NCBI GenBank assembly: GCA_947374535.1
Contig: CANCCJ010000079.1
Location: 1 to 11,921, forward strand
Length of the DNA: 11,921 nt
Reading direction: 5' to 3'
From: Comamonadaceae bacterium
GTDB lineage: Bacteria; Pseudomonadota; Gammaproteobacteria; Burkholderiales; Burkholderiaceae
The translations under genes and the position numbers were made by a program. Under the pieces are notes generated by a model, which was given only the letters and a program-made list of their open reading frames with translations, had not been told where the DNA came from and did no database searches. This document shows, one piece after another, positions 5,694 through 11,921 of the stretch. Every line of letters begins with the position of its first letter. Within the stretch, counting starts at the first letter, position 1.

Positions 5694-7247
5694 ATGCCTC
5701 AACCCAGACTGCAACTTACCCACATCACCAAGCGTTATCCCGCTGTGGTGGCCAACGATGCCGTGAGCCTGACGGTGCAACCTGGCGAAATTCATGCCGT
5801 GCTGGGTGAGAACGGTGCGGGCAAGTCCACGCTGATGAAAATCATTTACGGTGCGGTTAAGCCCGATGCGGGCGAAATTCGCTTCAACGGCGAGGTGGTG
5901 AACATCCGCAACCCGCAAGAGGCAAGGCGCTTGGGCATCAGCATGGTGTTTCAGCACTTCAGTTTGTTCGACACGCTCAGCGTGGCCGAGAACGTGTGGC
6001 TCGGCTTGGATAAACGCTTTAGCTTGGCCGAGGTGGCGCAGCGTATCACTGACACGGCTGCGCAATACGGCCTTGACATTGACCCTGACCGTCCCGTGCA
6101 CACGCTAGGTGTGGGCGAGATGCAGCGCGTGGAAATCATCCGTGCATTGCTCACCAACCCGCAACTGCTCATCTTGGACGAGCCCACCTCGGTGCTCACA
6201 CCCCAAGCGGTAGAAAAACTATTTGTGGTGCTGCGACAGCTCGCCAGCGAAGGACGCAGTATTTTGTATATCAGCCACAAGCTGCACGAAATTCGGGCCT
6301 TGTGTACCGCTTGCACTGTGATGCGTGCCGGTCGCGTCACTGGCGTGTGCGACCCGCGTCAAGAAACCAATGCCTCGCTGAGTCAGCTCATGATTGGCAG
6401 CTTGCCACCCGAGCTGCATGTGCGCGAGTACAAACCAGGTGCTGCCGTATTGAGCGTGCATGATTTGCGTCTGCAAGCCGACGACCCATTTGGTGTGGAC
6501 CTGAATGGTGTGAACCTACAAGTGCGTGCAGGCGAAGTGGTGGGCATTGCCGGTGTGTCGGGCAACGGCCAGCGCGAGCTGCTATTTGCTTTGTCGGGTG
6601 AAGACATGCGTGCGGCGGCTGACAGCATTCAGCTTGAGCGTCAAGCCATGGGGCAACTCAATCCAGACCAACGCCGCGACTTGGGCTTGCACTTTGTGCC
6701 GGAAGAGCGCCTAGGCCGTGGTGCAGTGCCTAGCTTGAGCCTCGCACAAAACCTGTTGCTCACCCGCCATGATGCGGTGTCGCCTCGCGGTGTCGCAGGT
6801 GCGTTGGGTTGGCTCAACCTGAACACGCTGCACACCCAAGCGGCCAGCATCATTGCCAAATACCAAGTGAAAGCGGGGGGCCCTGATGCTGCTGCACGTT
6901 CGCTGTCGGGCGGCAATCTACAAAAGTTTTTGGTGGGCCGCGAGATTGAAGCTGCGCCCAAGCTGCTCATCGTGTCGCAACCCACTTGGGGTGTTGACGT
7001 GGGTGCCGCCGCGCAAATACGCGCTGCGCTCCTGGCCCTGCGTGATGCAGGCTGCGCCGTGTTGTTGGTGAGTGAGGAGTTAGACGAATTGTTAGAGCTG
7101 TCAGACCGTTTGCATGTGATGGCCGAGGGCCGCTTGTCGCCCGCACTCGCACGCGAAGAAGCCAATGTGTCGCGCATCGGCGCATGGATGAGTGGTTTAT
7201 GGGATGCCCCCGCGGCACAACAGGAGGTGACCCATGCTGCGTCTTGA
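5694..7247 (+). CDS. ABC transporter ATP-binding protein with two ATPase domains (nucleoside/BMP-type importer)
   Basis: This 517-residue cytoplasmic protein energises the importer formed with the two following permeases. It carries two fused ABC domains, as in RbsA and the nucleoside importers NupA/YufO. Domain 1 has Walker A GENGAGKST (38-46), Q-loop Gln at 87, signature VGEMQ (140-144, degenerate), Walker B LLILDEP (158-164) and H-loop His195. Domain 2 has a Walker A-like GVSGNGQRE without the lysine (287-295), VPEERLGRG (335-343), a canonical LSGGNLQ signature (404-410), and a Walker B-like LLIVSQP (424-430) with Gln in place of the catalytic Glu and no H-loop His. One of the two composite sites is therefore probably hydrolytically impaired, which is normal for this family. 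No Shine-Dalgarno is seen before the ATG. The stop lies 14 bases inside the next gene, indicating translational coupling. Confidence 0.95.
   Translation: MPQPRLQLTHITKRYPAVVANDAVSLTVQPGEIHAVLGENGAGKSTLMKIIYGAVKPDAGEIRFNGEVVNIRNPQEARRLGISMVFQHFSLFDTLSVAENVWLGLDKRFSLAEVAQRITDTAAQYGLDIDPDRPVHTLGVGEMQRVEIIRALLTNPQLLILDEPTSVLTPQAVEKLFVVLRQLASEGRSILYISHKLHEIRALCTACTVMRAGRVTGVCDPRQETNASLSQLMIGSLPPELHVREYKPGAAVLSVHDLRLQADDPFGVDLNGVNLQVRAGEVVGIAGVSGNGQRELLFALSGEDMRAAADSIQLERQAMGQLNPDQRRDLGLHFVPEERLGRGAVPSLSLAQNLLLTRHDAVSPRGVAGALGWLNLNTLHTQAASIIAKYQVKAGGPDAAARSLSGGNLQKFLVGREIEAAPKLLIVSQPTWGVDVGAAAQIRAALLALRDAGCAVLLVSEELDELLELSDRLHVMAEGRLSPALAREEANVSRIGAWMSGLWDAPAAQQEVTHAAS
7222..7229 (+). promoter_or_regulatory. 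Strong ribosome binding site inside the ATPase gene end
   Basis: AGGAGGTG sits within the last codons of the ATPase gene, 4 bases before the ATG at 7234. It fixes the start of the first permease and the 14-base overlap with the ATPase gene. Confidence 0.75.
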
Positions 7248-8322
7248 GCCGCGAGCCCAGCCCTCGAACCTGTGGCGCTATGCCTCGCCCTTGCTGGCGC
7301 TGGCCATCACGGTGGTGTTGGGCGTGATTCTTTTTGTGGCGCTGGGCAAAGACCCGGTGCGCGGCCTACAGGTGTTCTTTTGGGAGCCCATCAAGAGCGT
7401 GTACGCCTTGTCCGAATTGATGGTCAAGGCCACGCCGTTGTTGCTCATTGCACTGGGTTTGGCCGTGTGCTTTCGCTCCAATGTGTGGAACATCGGCGCA
7501 GAAGGGCAGTTTGTCATGGGCGCGGTGTTTGCCTCTGGCGTAGCACTCACGGCTGATGTCAGCACCGGCGCAGGCTTTTGGGTGCTCATCTTGCTCGCGG
7601 GCATTGCAGGTGGCATGGTGTGGGCGGGCATCACCGCGTTCTTGCGTGACCGCTTTCATGCGAGCGAAATTTTGGTCAGCCTCATGCTGGTGTACGTGGC
7701 CATTATGGTGCTCAACTTCTTGGTGTATGGCCCTTGGAAAGATCCACTGGGCTACAACTTCCCGCAAACCAAAACCTTTGATGCCATCACACAAATCCCC
7801 AAGCTCATCAGCGGGACACGCGTGAACATTGGGGTGTTGTTGGCGCTGGCGGGTGTGGGCGCCTTGTGGGTGTTTTTATTTCGTACGCATGCAGGCTTTG
7901 CACAGCAGGTGGGCGGTTTGGCCCCTGATGCGGCACGCTATGCAGGTTTTTCATCACGCAAGGCGTTGTGGGTGGCGTTGCTCACTTCGGGGGCTGCCGC
8001 AGGCTTGGCAGGTGCCTTGGAAGTGGCGGGGCCACTGCGACAGCTCACGCCGTTTGTCCCCGTGGGCTATGGGTTTGCGGCCATCATCGTGGCATTTGTG
8101 GGGCGCTTGCACCCTATGGGCATGGTGCTGTCGGCAGTTTTGATGAGTATGTTTTACATTGGCGGTGAGCTGGCGCAATCGCGCCTTGGCTTGCCACGTT
8201 CGCTCACGGGTGTGTTTCAAGGGCTGCTGTTGTTCACGCTGTTGGCCTGCGACACCTTGATGCAATATCGCGTGCGTTGGGTGGTCAAAGCCACCAAATC
8301 AAATTCTGAGGGGGCACTGTGA
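7234..8322 (+). CDS. ABC transporter permease 1 (BPD_transp_2 family, nucleoside/simple sugar type)
   Basis: This 362-residue inner-membrane subunit forms half of the translocation pore for a purine nucleoside, base or similar solute. After a short cytoplasmic N-terminus there is a hydrophobic segment at about 17-37, followed by roughly eight to nine more. The family landmark NIGAEGQ (86-92) follows the conserved CFRSNVW; EILVSLMLVYVA (145-156) and the loop LVYGPWKDP (163-171) are typical of the first permease in BMP-linked operons (NupP/YufP type). The Gly/Ala-rich segment TSGAAAGLAGALEVAG (251-266) belongs to the coupling/transmembrane region of the BPD_transp_2 fold. The gene overlaps both neighbours, so translation of the three transporter genes is probably coupled. 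Which exact solute is carried cannot be read from the permease. Confidence 0.94.
   Translation: MLRLEPRAQPSNLWRYASPLLALAITVVLGVILFVALGKDPVRGLQVFFWEPIKSVYALSELMVKATPLLLIALGLAVCFRSNVWNIGAEGQFVMGAVFASGVALTADVSTGAGFWVLILLAGIAGGMVWAGITAFLRDRFHASEILVSLMLVYVAIMVLNFLVYGPWKDPLGYNFPQTKTFDAITQIPKLISGTRVNIGVLLALAGVGALWVFLFRTHAGFAQQVGGLAPDAARYAGFSSRKALWVALLTSGAAAGLAGALEVAGPLRQLTPFVPVGYGFAAIIVAFVGRLHPMGMVLSAVLMSMFYIGGELAQSRLGLPRSLTGVFQGLLLFTLLACDTLMQYRVRWVVKATKSNSEGAL
8308..8314 (+). promoter_or_regulatory. Ribosome binding site deciding the start of permease 2
   Basis: GAGGGGG at 8308-8314 is 4 bases from a GTG at 8319 and 7 bases from the adjacent ATG at 8322. The spacing favours the ATG, which shares one base with the TGA of permease 1. 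Confidence 0.55.
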
Positions 8323-9239
8323 TGGAGACTTACGCACTGTTATGGGCCGCCACGATGAACGCGGGCACTGTTTTGGCGCTGGCGTCGCTGGGCCTGTTGA
8401 TTAACGAAAAAGCAGGCATCGTCAATTTAGGCGCAGAGGGCATGATGCTGTGTGCTGCTATCGCAGGCTTTGCCACTGTGACCACCACAGGCAGCGACGC
8501 ACTGGGCTTTTTGGCGGGCATGGGGGCTGGCGCTTTAATGGCGTCATTGTTTGGTGTGCTGGTGATTTGGATGAACACCAACCAATACGCCACAGGCCTG
8601 GCTTTGAGCTTGTTTGGCGGCGGTTTTTCGGCCTTTGTGGGTGTGAGCTTTGTGCAGGCCAAGTTGCCTGAGCGCGTGCAATATGAGCTGCCCGTGTTGG
8701 CCGATATGCCTTTCATCGGTCCGGCTTTGTTCAAACATCACCCCTTGGTATATGGCGCAATTGCGTTGGCCTTGGGCTTGATTTATTTCCTCTACCGCAC
8801 CCGTGCCGGCTTGGTCTTGCGTGCGGTGGGCGAATCACCCGAGTCAGCCCATGCGCTGGGCTACCCCGTGCGCCGTATCCGCCTGCTGGCCGTGGTGGTG
8901 GGGGGGGCGTTGTGCGGTCTGGCGGGTGCTTACATTTCTATCATTTACACACCGTTGTGGGTGGAGGGCATGATTGCAGGCAAAGGTTGGATCGCTTTGG
9001 CCCTCACCACATTCGCCACATGGCGCCCGGCACGCGTATTGCTTGGTGCTTATCTGTTCGGCGGGGTGACCATGTTGCAATTCCATTTACAGGCCACAGG
9101 CTTAGATGTGCCTAGCCAGTTTTTGAGCATGTTGCCCTACCTGTCCACCATTGTGGTGCTGGCGTTGATTTCCAAAAATCCGCGTTGGCTCAGGGTAAAC
9201 ATGCCTGCCTCAATCGGGAAACCGTTTTATCCAGGTTGA
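8322..9239 (+). CDS. ABC transporter permease 2 (BPD_transp_2 family, nucleoside/simple sugar type)
   Basis: This 305-residue inner-membrane protein is the second pore subunit of the importer. The landmark EKAGIVNLGAEGMML (29-43) is the counterpart of NIGAEGQ in permease 1 and is typical of the second permease (NupQ/YufQ type). A cytoplasmic coupling loop covers about 160-187 and contains TRAGLVLRAVGESP, the region that docks on the ATPase. GKGWIALA (220-227) is another conserved family segment. About eight hydrophobic segments are visible. The start is ambiguous: GTG at 8319 or ATG at 8322; the ATG has better ribosome-site spacing and gives a TGATG stop/start junction with permease 1. A run of eight G residues at 8900-8907 lies within the gene. 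The binding protein follows after a 45-base AT-rich gap. Confidence 0.94.
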   Translation: METYALLWAATMNAGTVLALASLGLLINEKAGIVNLGAEGMMLCAAIAGFATVTTTGSDALGFLAGMGAGALMASLFGVLVIWMNTNQYATGLALSLFGGGFSAFVGVSFVQAKLPERVQYELPVLADMPFIGPALFKHHPLVYGAIALALGLIYFLYRTRAGLVLRAVGESPESAHALGYPVRRIRLLAVVVGGALCGLAGAYISIIYTPLWVEGMIAGKGWIALALTTFATWRPARVLLGAYLFGGVTMLQFHLQATGLDVPSQFLSMLPYLSTIVVLALISKNPRWLRVNMPASIGKPFYPG

Positions 9240-9284
9240 TAATTTGTTCGCTTTTTTAGTTCTCTTTTAATTAAAGGATTTTTC

Positions 9285-10427
9285 ATGACTAACTTGTTGA
9301 AACGTCGCTGGTTGCAAGCTGCAGCCTTAACCGCTGTCTCCGCTGCTGTGCTCGTGGGTTGCGGTAAAAAAGAAGAAGCCAAGCCTGCTGAAGCACCTGC
9401 TGCTGCTGCCAAGGCTGAGCCTTTGAAAATTGCATTCGCCTATGTGGGCCCTGTAGGCGACGGTGGCTGGACTTTTGCGCACGATAACGCACGCAAAGCC
9501 CTTGAAAAAGAATTCGGCGACAAGATTCAAACCTCGTTCGTGGAAAACGTGCCCGAATCAGCAGACGCTGAACGCGTGATTCGCGACATGGTGGGCCAAG
9601 GCAACAAGCTGGTGTTTGGCACCACTTTCGGTTACATGGAGCCCATGCTCAAAGTGGCGGCTGACACACCGGATGTGAAGTTCGAACACGCCACCGGTTA
9701 CAAGCAAGCCGCCAACATGCGCACCTACGACAGCCGCACCTACGAAGGCGCGTACATGGCTGGCGTGATCGCGGGCAAGATGACCAAGAGCAACACACTC
9801 GGCGTTGTGGCCTCTATCCCAATTCCTGAAGTGATCCGCAACATCAACAGCTTCACCTTGGGCGCGCAATCGAGCAACCCTAAAGTCAAGACCAAAGTGG
9901 TGTGGGTCAACGAGTGGTTCAACCCACCGAAAGAAACTGAGGCCGCCACATCGCTCATCAACGGCGGTGCTGACATCTTGTTCCAAAACACGGACTCCCC
10001 AGCCGTGTTGAAAACAGCTCAAGACAAGGGCAAACGCGCTTTCGGTTGGGACTCTGACATGACCGCCTACGGCCCTAAAGCCCACTTGGCTTCTGCAGTC
10101 ATCAACTGGACGCCTTACTACATCAGCGCGACCCGCGCAGCCCTGGAAGGCAAGTGGACTGGCGGCGGCCACACATGGTCTGGCGTGAAAGACGGCGCGA
10201 TTGACATCGTTTCTATTGCCGAAGACGTGCCCGCTGAAACCAAAGCCAAGATTGACGAAGTTAAGAAAGGTTTGAAAGACGGCAGCTTCGCCATCTGGAA
10301 AGGCCCCTTGGTCGACAACACCGGCAAAGAAGTGCTGAAGAAAGACGAAGTCGCTGACGACAAGTTCTTGAGCGGTGTTGGCTTCTACGTCAAAGGCGTG
10401 GAAGGCAAAGTGCCAGGCGCTAAGTAA
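9285..10427 (+). CDS. BMP/Med-family substrate-binding lipoprotein (nucleoside/purine importer)
   Basis: This 380-residue protein is the extracytoplasmic ligand-binding component of the importer, anchored to the membrane by lipid. A lipoprotein signal ends in LVGC (23-26), with Cys26 as the lipidation site, followed by an Ala/Pro/Lys/Glu-rich tether to about residue 45. The Bmp/PnrA fold follows: PVGDGGWTFAHDNAR (56-70), FGTTFGYMEP (111-120), SRTYEGAYMAG (150-160), FQNTDSPAV (233-241) and GWDSDM (254-259). Relatives such as PnrA bind purine nucleosides, whereas many betaproteobacterial members sit next to purine-degradation genes, so purine nucleosides or bases are the likely ligands. AAAGGA at 9273-9278 provides a ribosome site. 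The gene is 45 bases after permease 2 and is followed by a stem-loop before tsx, which could separate their expression levels. Confidence 0.94.
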   Translation: MTNLLKRRWLQAAALTAVSAAVLVGCGKKEEAKPAEAPAAAAKAEPLKIAFAYVGPVGDGGWTFAHDNARKALEKEFGDKIQTSFVENVPESADAERVIRDMVGQGNKLVFGTTFGYMEPMLKVAADTPDVKFEHATGYKQAANMRTYDSRTYEGAYMAGVIAGKMTKSNTLGVVASIPIPEVIRNINSFTLGAQSSNPKVKTKVVWVNEWFNPPKETEAATSLINGGADILFQNTDSPAVLKTAQDKGKRAFGWDSDMTAYGPKAHLASAVINWTPYYISATRAALEGKWTGGGHTWSGVKDGAIDIVSIAEDVPAETKAKIDEVKKGLKDGSFAIWKGPLVDNTGKEVLKKDEVADDKFLSGVGFYVKGVEGKVPGAK

Positions 10428-10432
10428 CTAAA

Positions 10433-10465
10433 AAAAGCAGATGCTGGTTTTCTGGCATCTGTTTT
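10433..10465 (+). terminator. Stem-loop with short T-run between the binding-protein gene and tsx (partial terminator/attenuator)
   Basis: CAGATGC (10438-10444) pairs with GCATCTG (10455-10461). The stem can extend inward by TGG/CTG with two G-T wobbles to a TTTT loop. Outward, A bases before 10437 pair with the four T bases at 10462-10465. The T-run is short, so termination may be incomplete. The position, just after the binding-protein stop and about 40 bases before tsx, suits an attenuator or a 3'-end stabiliser. Confidence 0.6.
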
Positions 10466-10487
10466 GCATAACTAATTTTTTAACCTT

Positions 10488-10493
10488 GAAGGA
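10488..10493 (+). promoter_or_regulatory. Ribosome binding site for the Tsx-like gene
   Basis: GAAGGA lies 9 bases before the ATG at 10503 and supports that start, which is followed directly by a signal peptide. Confidence 0.6.
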
Positions 10494-10502
10494 ATCTTAA
10501 AA

Positions 10503-11339
10503 ATGAAAAAGAAAATTGCCCTCGTTGCAATGGCTGCTGCTGCAGTTGGTGTGCAAGCTGCTGATTGGAGCGATACGTCTATCAGTTTGCGTCGTGGCAC
10601 AAACTACGCTGAGCCCTTCAATTCGGATGCTGTGACGAAAAATATCGTTGGTTTGACGCATGTCAGCGGTTTCAAATACGGCAGCAACTTCTTCAATGCG
10701 GACTTGCTGTTGTCAGACCAAAAAGATCCATCTGCTGCGGGCTCCAAGACTGGCGCGCATGAGGTGTATGTTGTTTATCGCAATACGTTGGACTTTGAAA
10801 AAGTTTCTGGCAAATCATTCAAAACAACAGGAGTTCGCGGTTTGGGTTTCACAAGTGGTTTTGACTTCAACACCAAAACTGATGCAGGTTACAACTCTAA
10901 GAAGGAAATGTTTGCTGCTGGCCCTACAGTCATGTTGGATGTTCCTGGCTTCTTGAATGTGAGCTTGTTGCAATTGTGGGAAAGCAACTCACCCTACAGC
11001 ACTTACACAAGCAGCGGTAAAGAGCGTTACCACTATGCGCCTCATCCAATGTTGACTGCCGCCTGGGGTGTCCCCTTCAGCGTAGGCTCAATTCCTTTGT
11101 CATTTGAAGGTTTTGCAAACTACATTGCAGCCAAAGGTAAGGATGAATTTGGCGGCAATACGGTTGCTGAAACCAACATTGACATGCAAGTTATGTATGA
11201 CGTGTCGGGTAACAAGACCTTCAAAATCGGTGCTGAGTACCAATACTGGAAAAACAAGTTTGGTAACGACCACACAGGTGCCGCTGGCAAAGGTGCGTTC
11301 GCTAAGACGCCCATGATTCGCGCTGAATATCACTTTTAA
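10503..11339 (+). CDS. tsx: Tsx-like nucleoside-specific outer-membrane channel
   Basis: This 278-residue outer-membrane beta-barrel protein probably admits nucleosides through the outer membrane. Residues 1-19 are a classical Sec signal (MKKK start, Ala-rich core, VQA cleavage site before ADW). The mature protein has the Tsx features DWSDTSISLRRGTNYAEPF (21-39), alternating amphipathic strands, the conserved AEYQYWKNKFGN block (244-255) and a C-terminal EYHF ending in the aromatic residue that marks barrel proteins for assembly. Length is close to E. coli Tsx. It follows the binding-protein gene by 75 bases with a stem-loop between, and ends in a strong terminator, so it is the last gene of the transport run. 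Its GC content is lower than that of its neighbours (about 44% in three hand-counted 60-base lines, against about 55-63% in the binding-protein and kinase genes). The family call is good; the substrate is inferred from the family and the neighbours. Confidence 0.88.
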   Translation: MKKKIALVAMAAAAVGVQAADWSDTSISLRRGTNYAEPFNSDAVTKNIVGLTHVSGFKYGSNFFNADLLLSDQKDPSAAGSKTGAHEVYVVYRNTLDFEKVSGKSFKTTGVRGLGFTSGFDFNTKTDAGYNSKKEMFAAGPTVMLDVPGFLNVSLLQLWESNSPYSTYTSSGKERYHYAPHPMLTAAWGVPFSVGSIPLSFEGFANYIAAKGKDEFGGNTVAETNIDMQVMYDVSGNKTFKIGAEYQYWKNKFGNDHTGAAGKGAFAKTPMIRAEYHF

Positions 11340-11355
11340 TAAAGTGTGACGCTAA

Positions 11356-11387
11356 CAAAAAGACCACCCGAGGGTGGTCTTTTTTTA
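11356..11387. terminator. Intrinsic terminator, probably bidirectional
   Basis: AGACCACC (11361-11368) and GGTGGTCT (11373-11380) form an 8-bp GC-rich stem with a CGAG loop. A-run before and T-run after mean that both strands end in a T-tract: seven or more T residues on plus, five on minus. It sits between the convergent tsx and cupin genes and can end both transcripts. Confidence 0.92.
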
Positions 11388-11408
11388 TGTCTGAGAAGCA
11401 GTTAAAAG

Positions 11409-11858
11409 TTACTTCACCCAAGGCGTGATTTTTGGCACCGCACAAGGCCCATCCACCGCAATGGATTCAAAGTCCGCAGGCCCCACGATCTCTAAGTACT
11501 CCATGTCGGGCGAGTAGTCGAAGAGGTAGTGAATGATGCCGGGCTTTTGATGCACGCAGTCGCCCGCAGATACCAGTGTGGGTGTTTCGCCATACATGAA
11601 ACGCGCCCAGCCTTTGAGCATGATGACGATTTGAAATTCAGCCACATGGTAGTGCCAGCCCGTGCCGTTGTCGGGCGGCATGTTGGCTTTGGCGATGTGC
11701 GCAATCACCTTGCCATGCGTGGCTTTGGCGACGCCTAAGTCGCGGTAAACAAAGAAGTCGCGCAAGCCACCGGGCAAAAACTGGGTGTCTTCGGGTTTGA
11801 CGTGAGAGAAATCGGTATTGCTCTCGTAGGCGATGGTTTTAGAAACAGCGGTACTCAT
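11409..11858 (-). CDS. Cupin-domain protein, function unknown
   Basis: This 149-residue small cytosolic protein is built around a single cupin_2 barrel. Motif 1 is HYHVAE (69-74, with H69, H71 and E74 as likely metal ligands). Motif 2 is GDCVHQKPGIIH (99-110, with H110 as the fourth ligand), so the metal site looks complete. The lead segment SHVKPEDTQFLPGGLRDFFVYRDLG (18-42) is not one I can tie to a specific enzyme. Proteins of this size act as dioxygenases, isomerases or ligand-binding regulators; none can be chosen here. The ATG is preceded on its own strand by GGAG with 8-base spacing (plus-strand 11867-11870), and the end of another minus-strand reading frame lies 2 bases upstream, so it is probably the second gene of an operon entering from the right edge. 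It converges on tsx with a shared terminator. Confidence 0.8.
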   Translation of the reverse strand: MSTAVSKTIAYESNTDFSHVKPEDTQFLPGGLRDFFVYRDLGVAKATHGKVIAHIAKANMPPDNGTGWHYHVAEFQIVIMLKGWARFMYGETPTLVSAGDCVHQKPGIIHYLFDYSPDMEYLEIVGPADFESIAVDGPCAVPKITPWVK

Positions 11859-11860
11859 GG

Positions 11861-11921
11861 TTAAAACTCCACTTCAAGTTCTTCAATGTCATCAGGCTCT
11901 GCAGTTGCGGCTGCCATCCAC
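11861..11921 (-). CDS. C-terminal tail of an upstream gene, cut by the window edge
   Basis: On the minus strand a frame open from the window edge ends in TAA (complement of 11861-11863), two bases before the cupin ATG. The 19 visible residues end in DDIEELEVEF, a highly acidic tail. The ribosome site of the cupin gene (GGAG) lies inside these last codons, the arrangement expected for coupled operon genes. No family can be assigned from so few residues, and a chance open frame of this length cannot be excluded. Confidence 0.45.
   Translation of the reverse strand, partial: WMAAATAEPDDIEELEVEF

Noticed and set aside
5694..7247. Loss of Walker A lysine and catalytic glutamate in the second ATPase domain as a sign of gene decay
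   Set aside because: Degenerate second sites are normal in double-domain importers of the RbsA/NupA type; the frame is intact and the operon well preserved.
9244..9271. TTGTTC and TTTAAT with a 16-base spacer before the binding-protein gene, considered as a separate promoter
   Set aside because: The start would fall on or next to the ribosome site AAAGGA, and AT-rich gaps give such matches easily. Not strong enough to list.
9240..9284. T-rich gap after permease 2, considered as a terminator
   Set aside because: No stable stem precedes the T-run, so it looks like an AT-rich spacer rather than a terminator.
9558..10172. Open minus-strand frame of 204 codons opposite the binding-protein gene
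   Set aside because: No family resemblance or upstream signals; explained by the strong codon bias of the lipoprotein gene on the plus strand.

Overview
The window looks like a chromosomal segment from a betaproteobacterium, most likely a Comamonadaceae-type Burkholderiales (Limnohabitans/Polaromonas/Rhodoferax-like). This rests on an orphan Bug-family (TctC-like) periplasmic binding protein, MOFRL glycerate kinase and TtuC-type dehydrogenase side by side, the style of the protein sequences and the moderate GC; the taxon is inferred, not proven. Genes are densely packed and there is no gene-free stretch over 300 bases. No rRNA, tRNA, CRISPR, insertion sequence or phage gene was seen.

Layout. 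(1) 1-276 is the C-terminal end of an ACMSD-like amidohydrolase on the plus strand. (2) 279-1685 (minus) encodes a probable 8-oxoguanine deaminase, converging on (1) with a 2-base gap. (3) A 106-base divergent intergenic region carrying a perfect 8-bp inverted repeat leads into a plus-strand run: a tartrate/D-malate dehydrogenase (1792-2856), a Bug-type solute-binding protein (2880-3839) and a MOFRL glycerate 2-kinase (3864-5171). (4) 5176-5604 (minus) encodes a hotdog thioesterase strikingly like 4-hydroxybenzoyl-CoA thioesterase. (5) After an 89-base divergent gap comes a plus-strand transport operon: a double-domain ABC ATPase (5694-7247), two permeases (7234-8322 and 8322-9239), a BMP/Med-family lipoprotein binding protein (9285-10427) and a Tsx-like nucleoside outer-membrane channel (10503-11339), closed by a strong, probably bidirectional terminator. 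(6) On the minus strand are a small cupin protein (11409-11858) and, ahead of it, the acidic C-terminal tail of another gene cut by the window edge.

How the genes may work together. The ABC operon plus Tsx would form an uptake route for nucleosides or purine bases from outer membrane to cytoplasm, and the deaminase converts an oxidised purine to urate. The dehydrogenase can yield D-glycerate from meso-tartrate, and the kinase turns glycerate into 2-phosphoglycerate, so genes 3 form a short tartrate/glycerate route with the Bug protein as its likely binding component. Purine breakdown through allantoin and glyoxylate also ends in glycerate, which could link both halves, but none of the intervening enzymes are in the window.

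I do not see a clearly undescribed defence, mobile or RNA-guided system. The points most worth checking are the complete Tsx-to-ABC route, the tartrate module with an orphan Bug protein, the inverted repeats in the two divergent promoter regions, and the stem-loop between the binding-protein gene and tsx.
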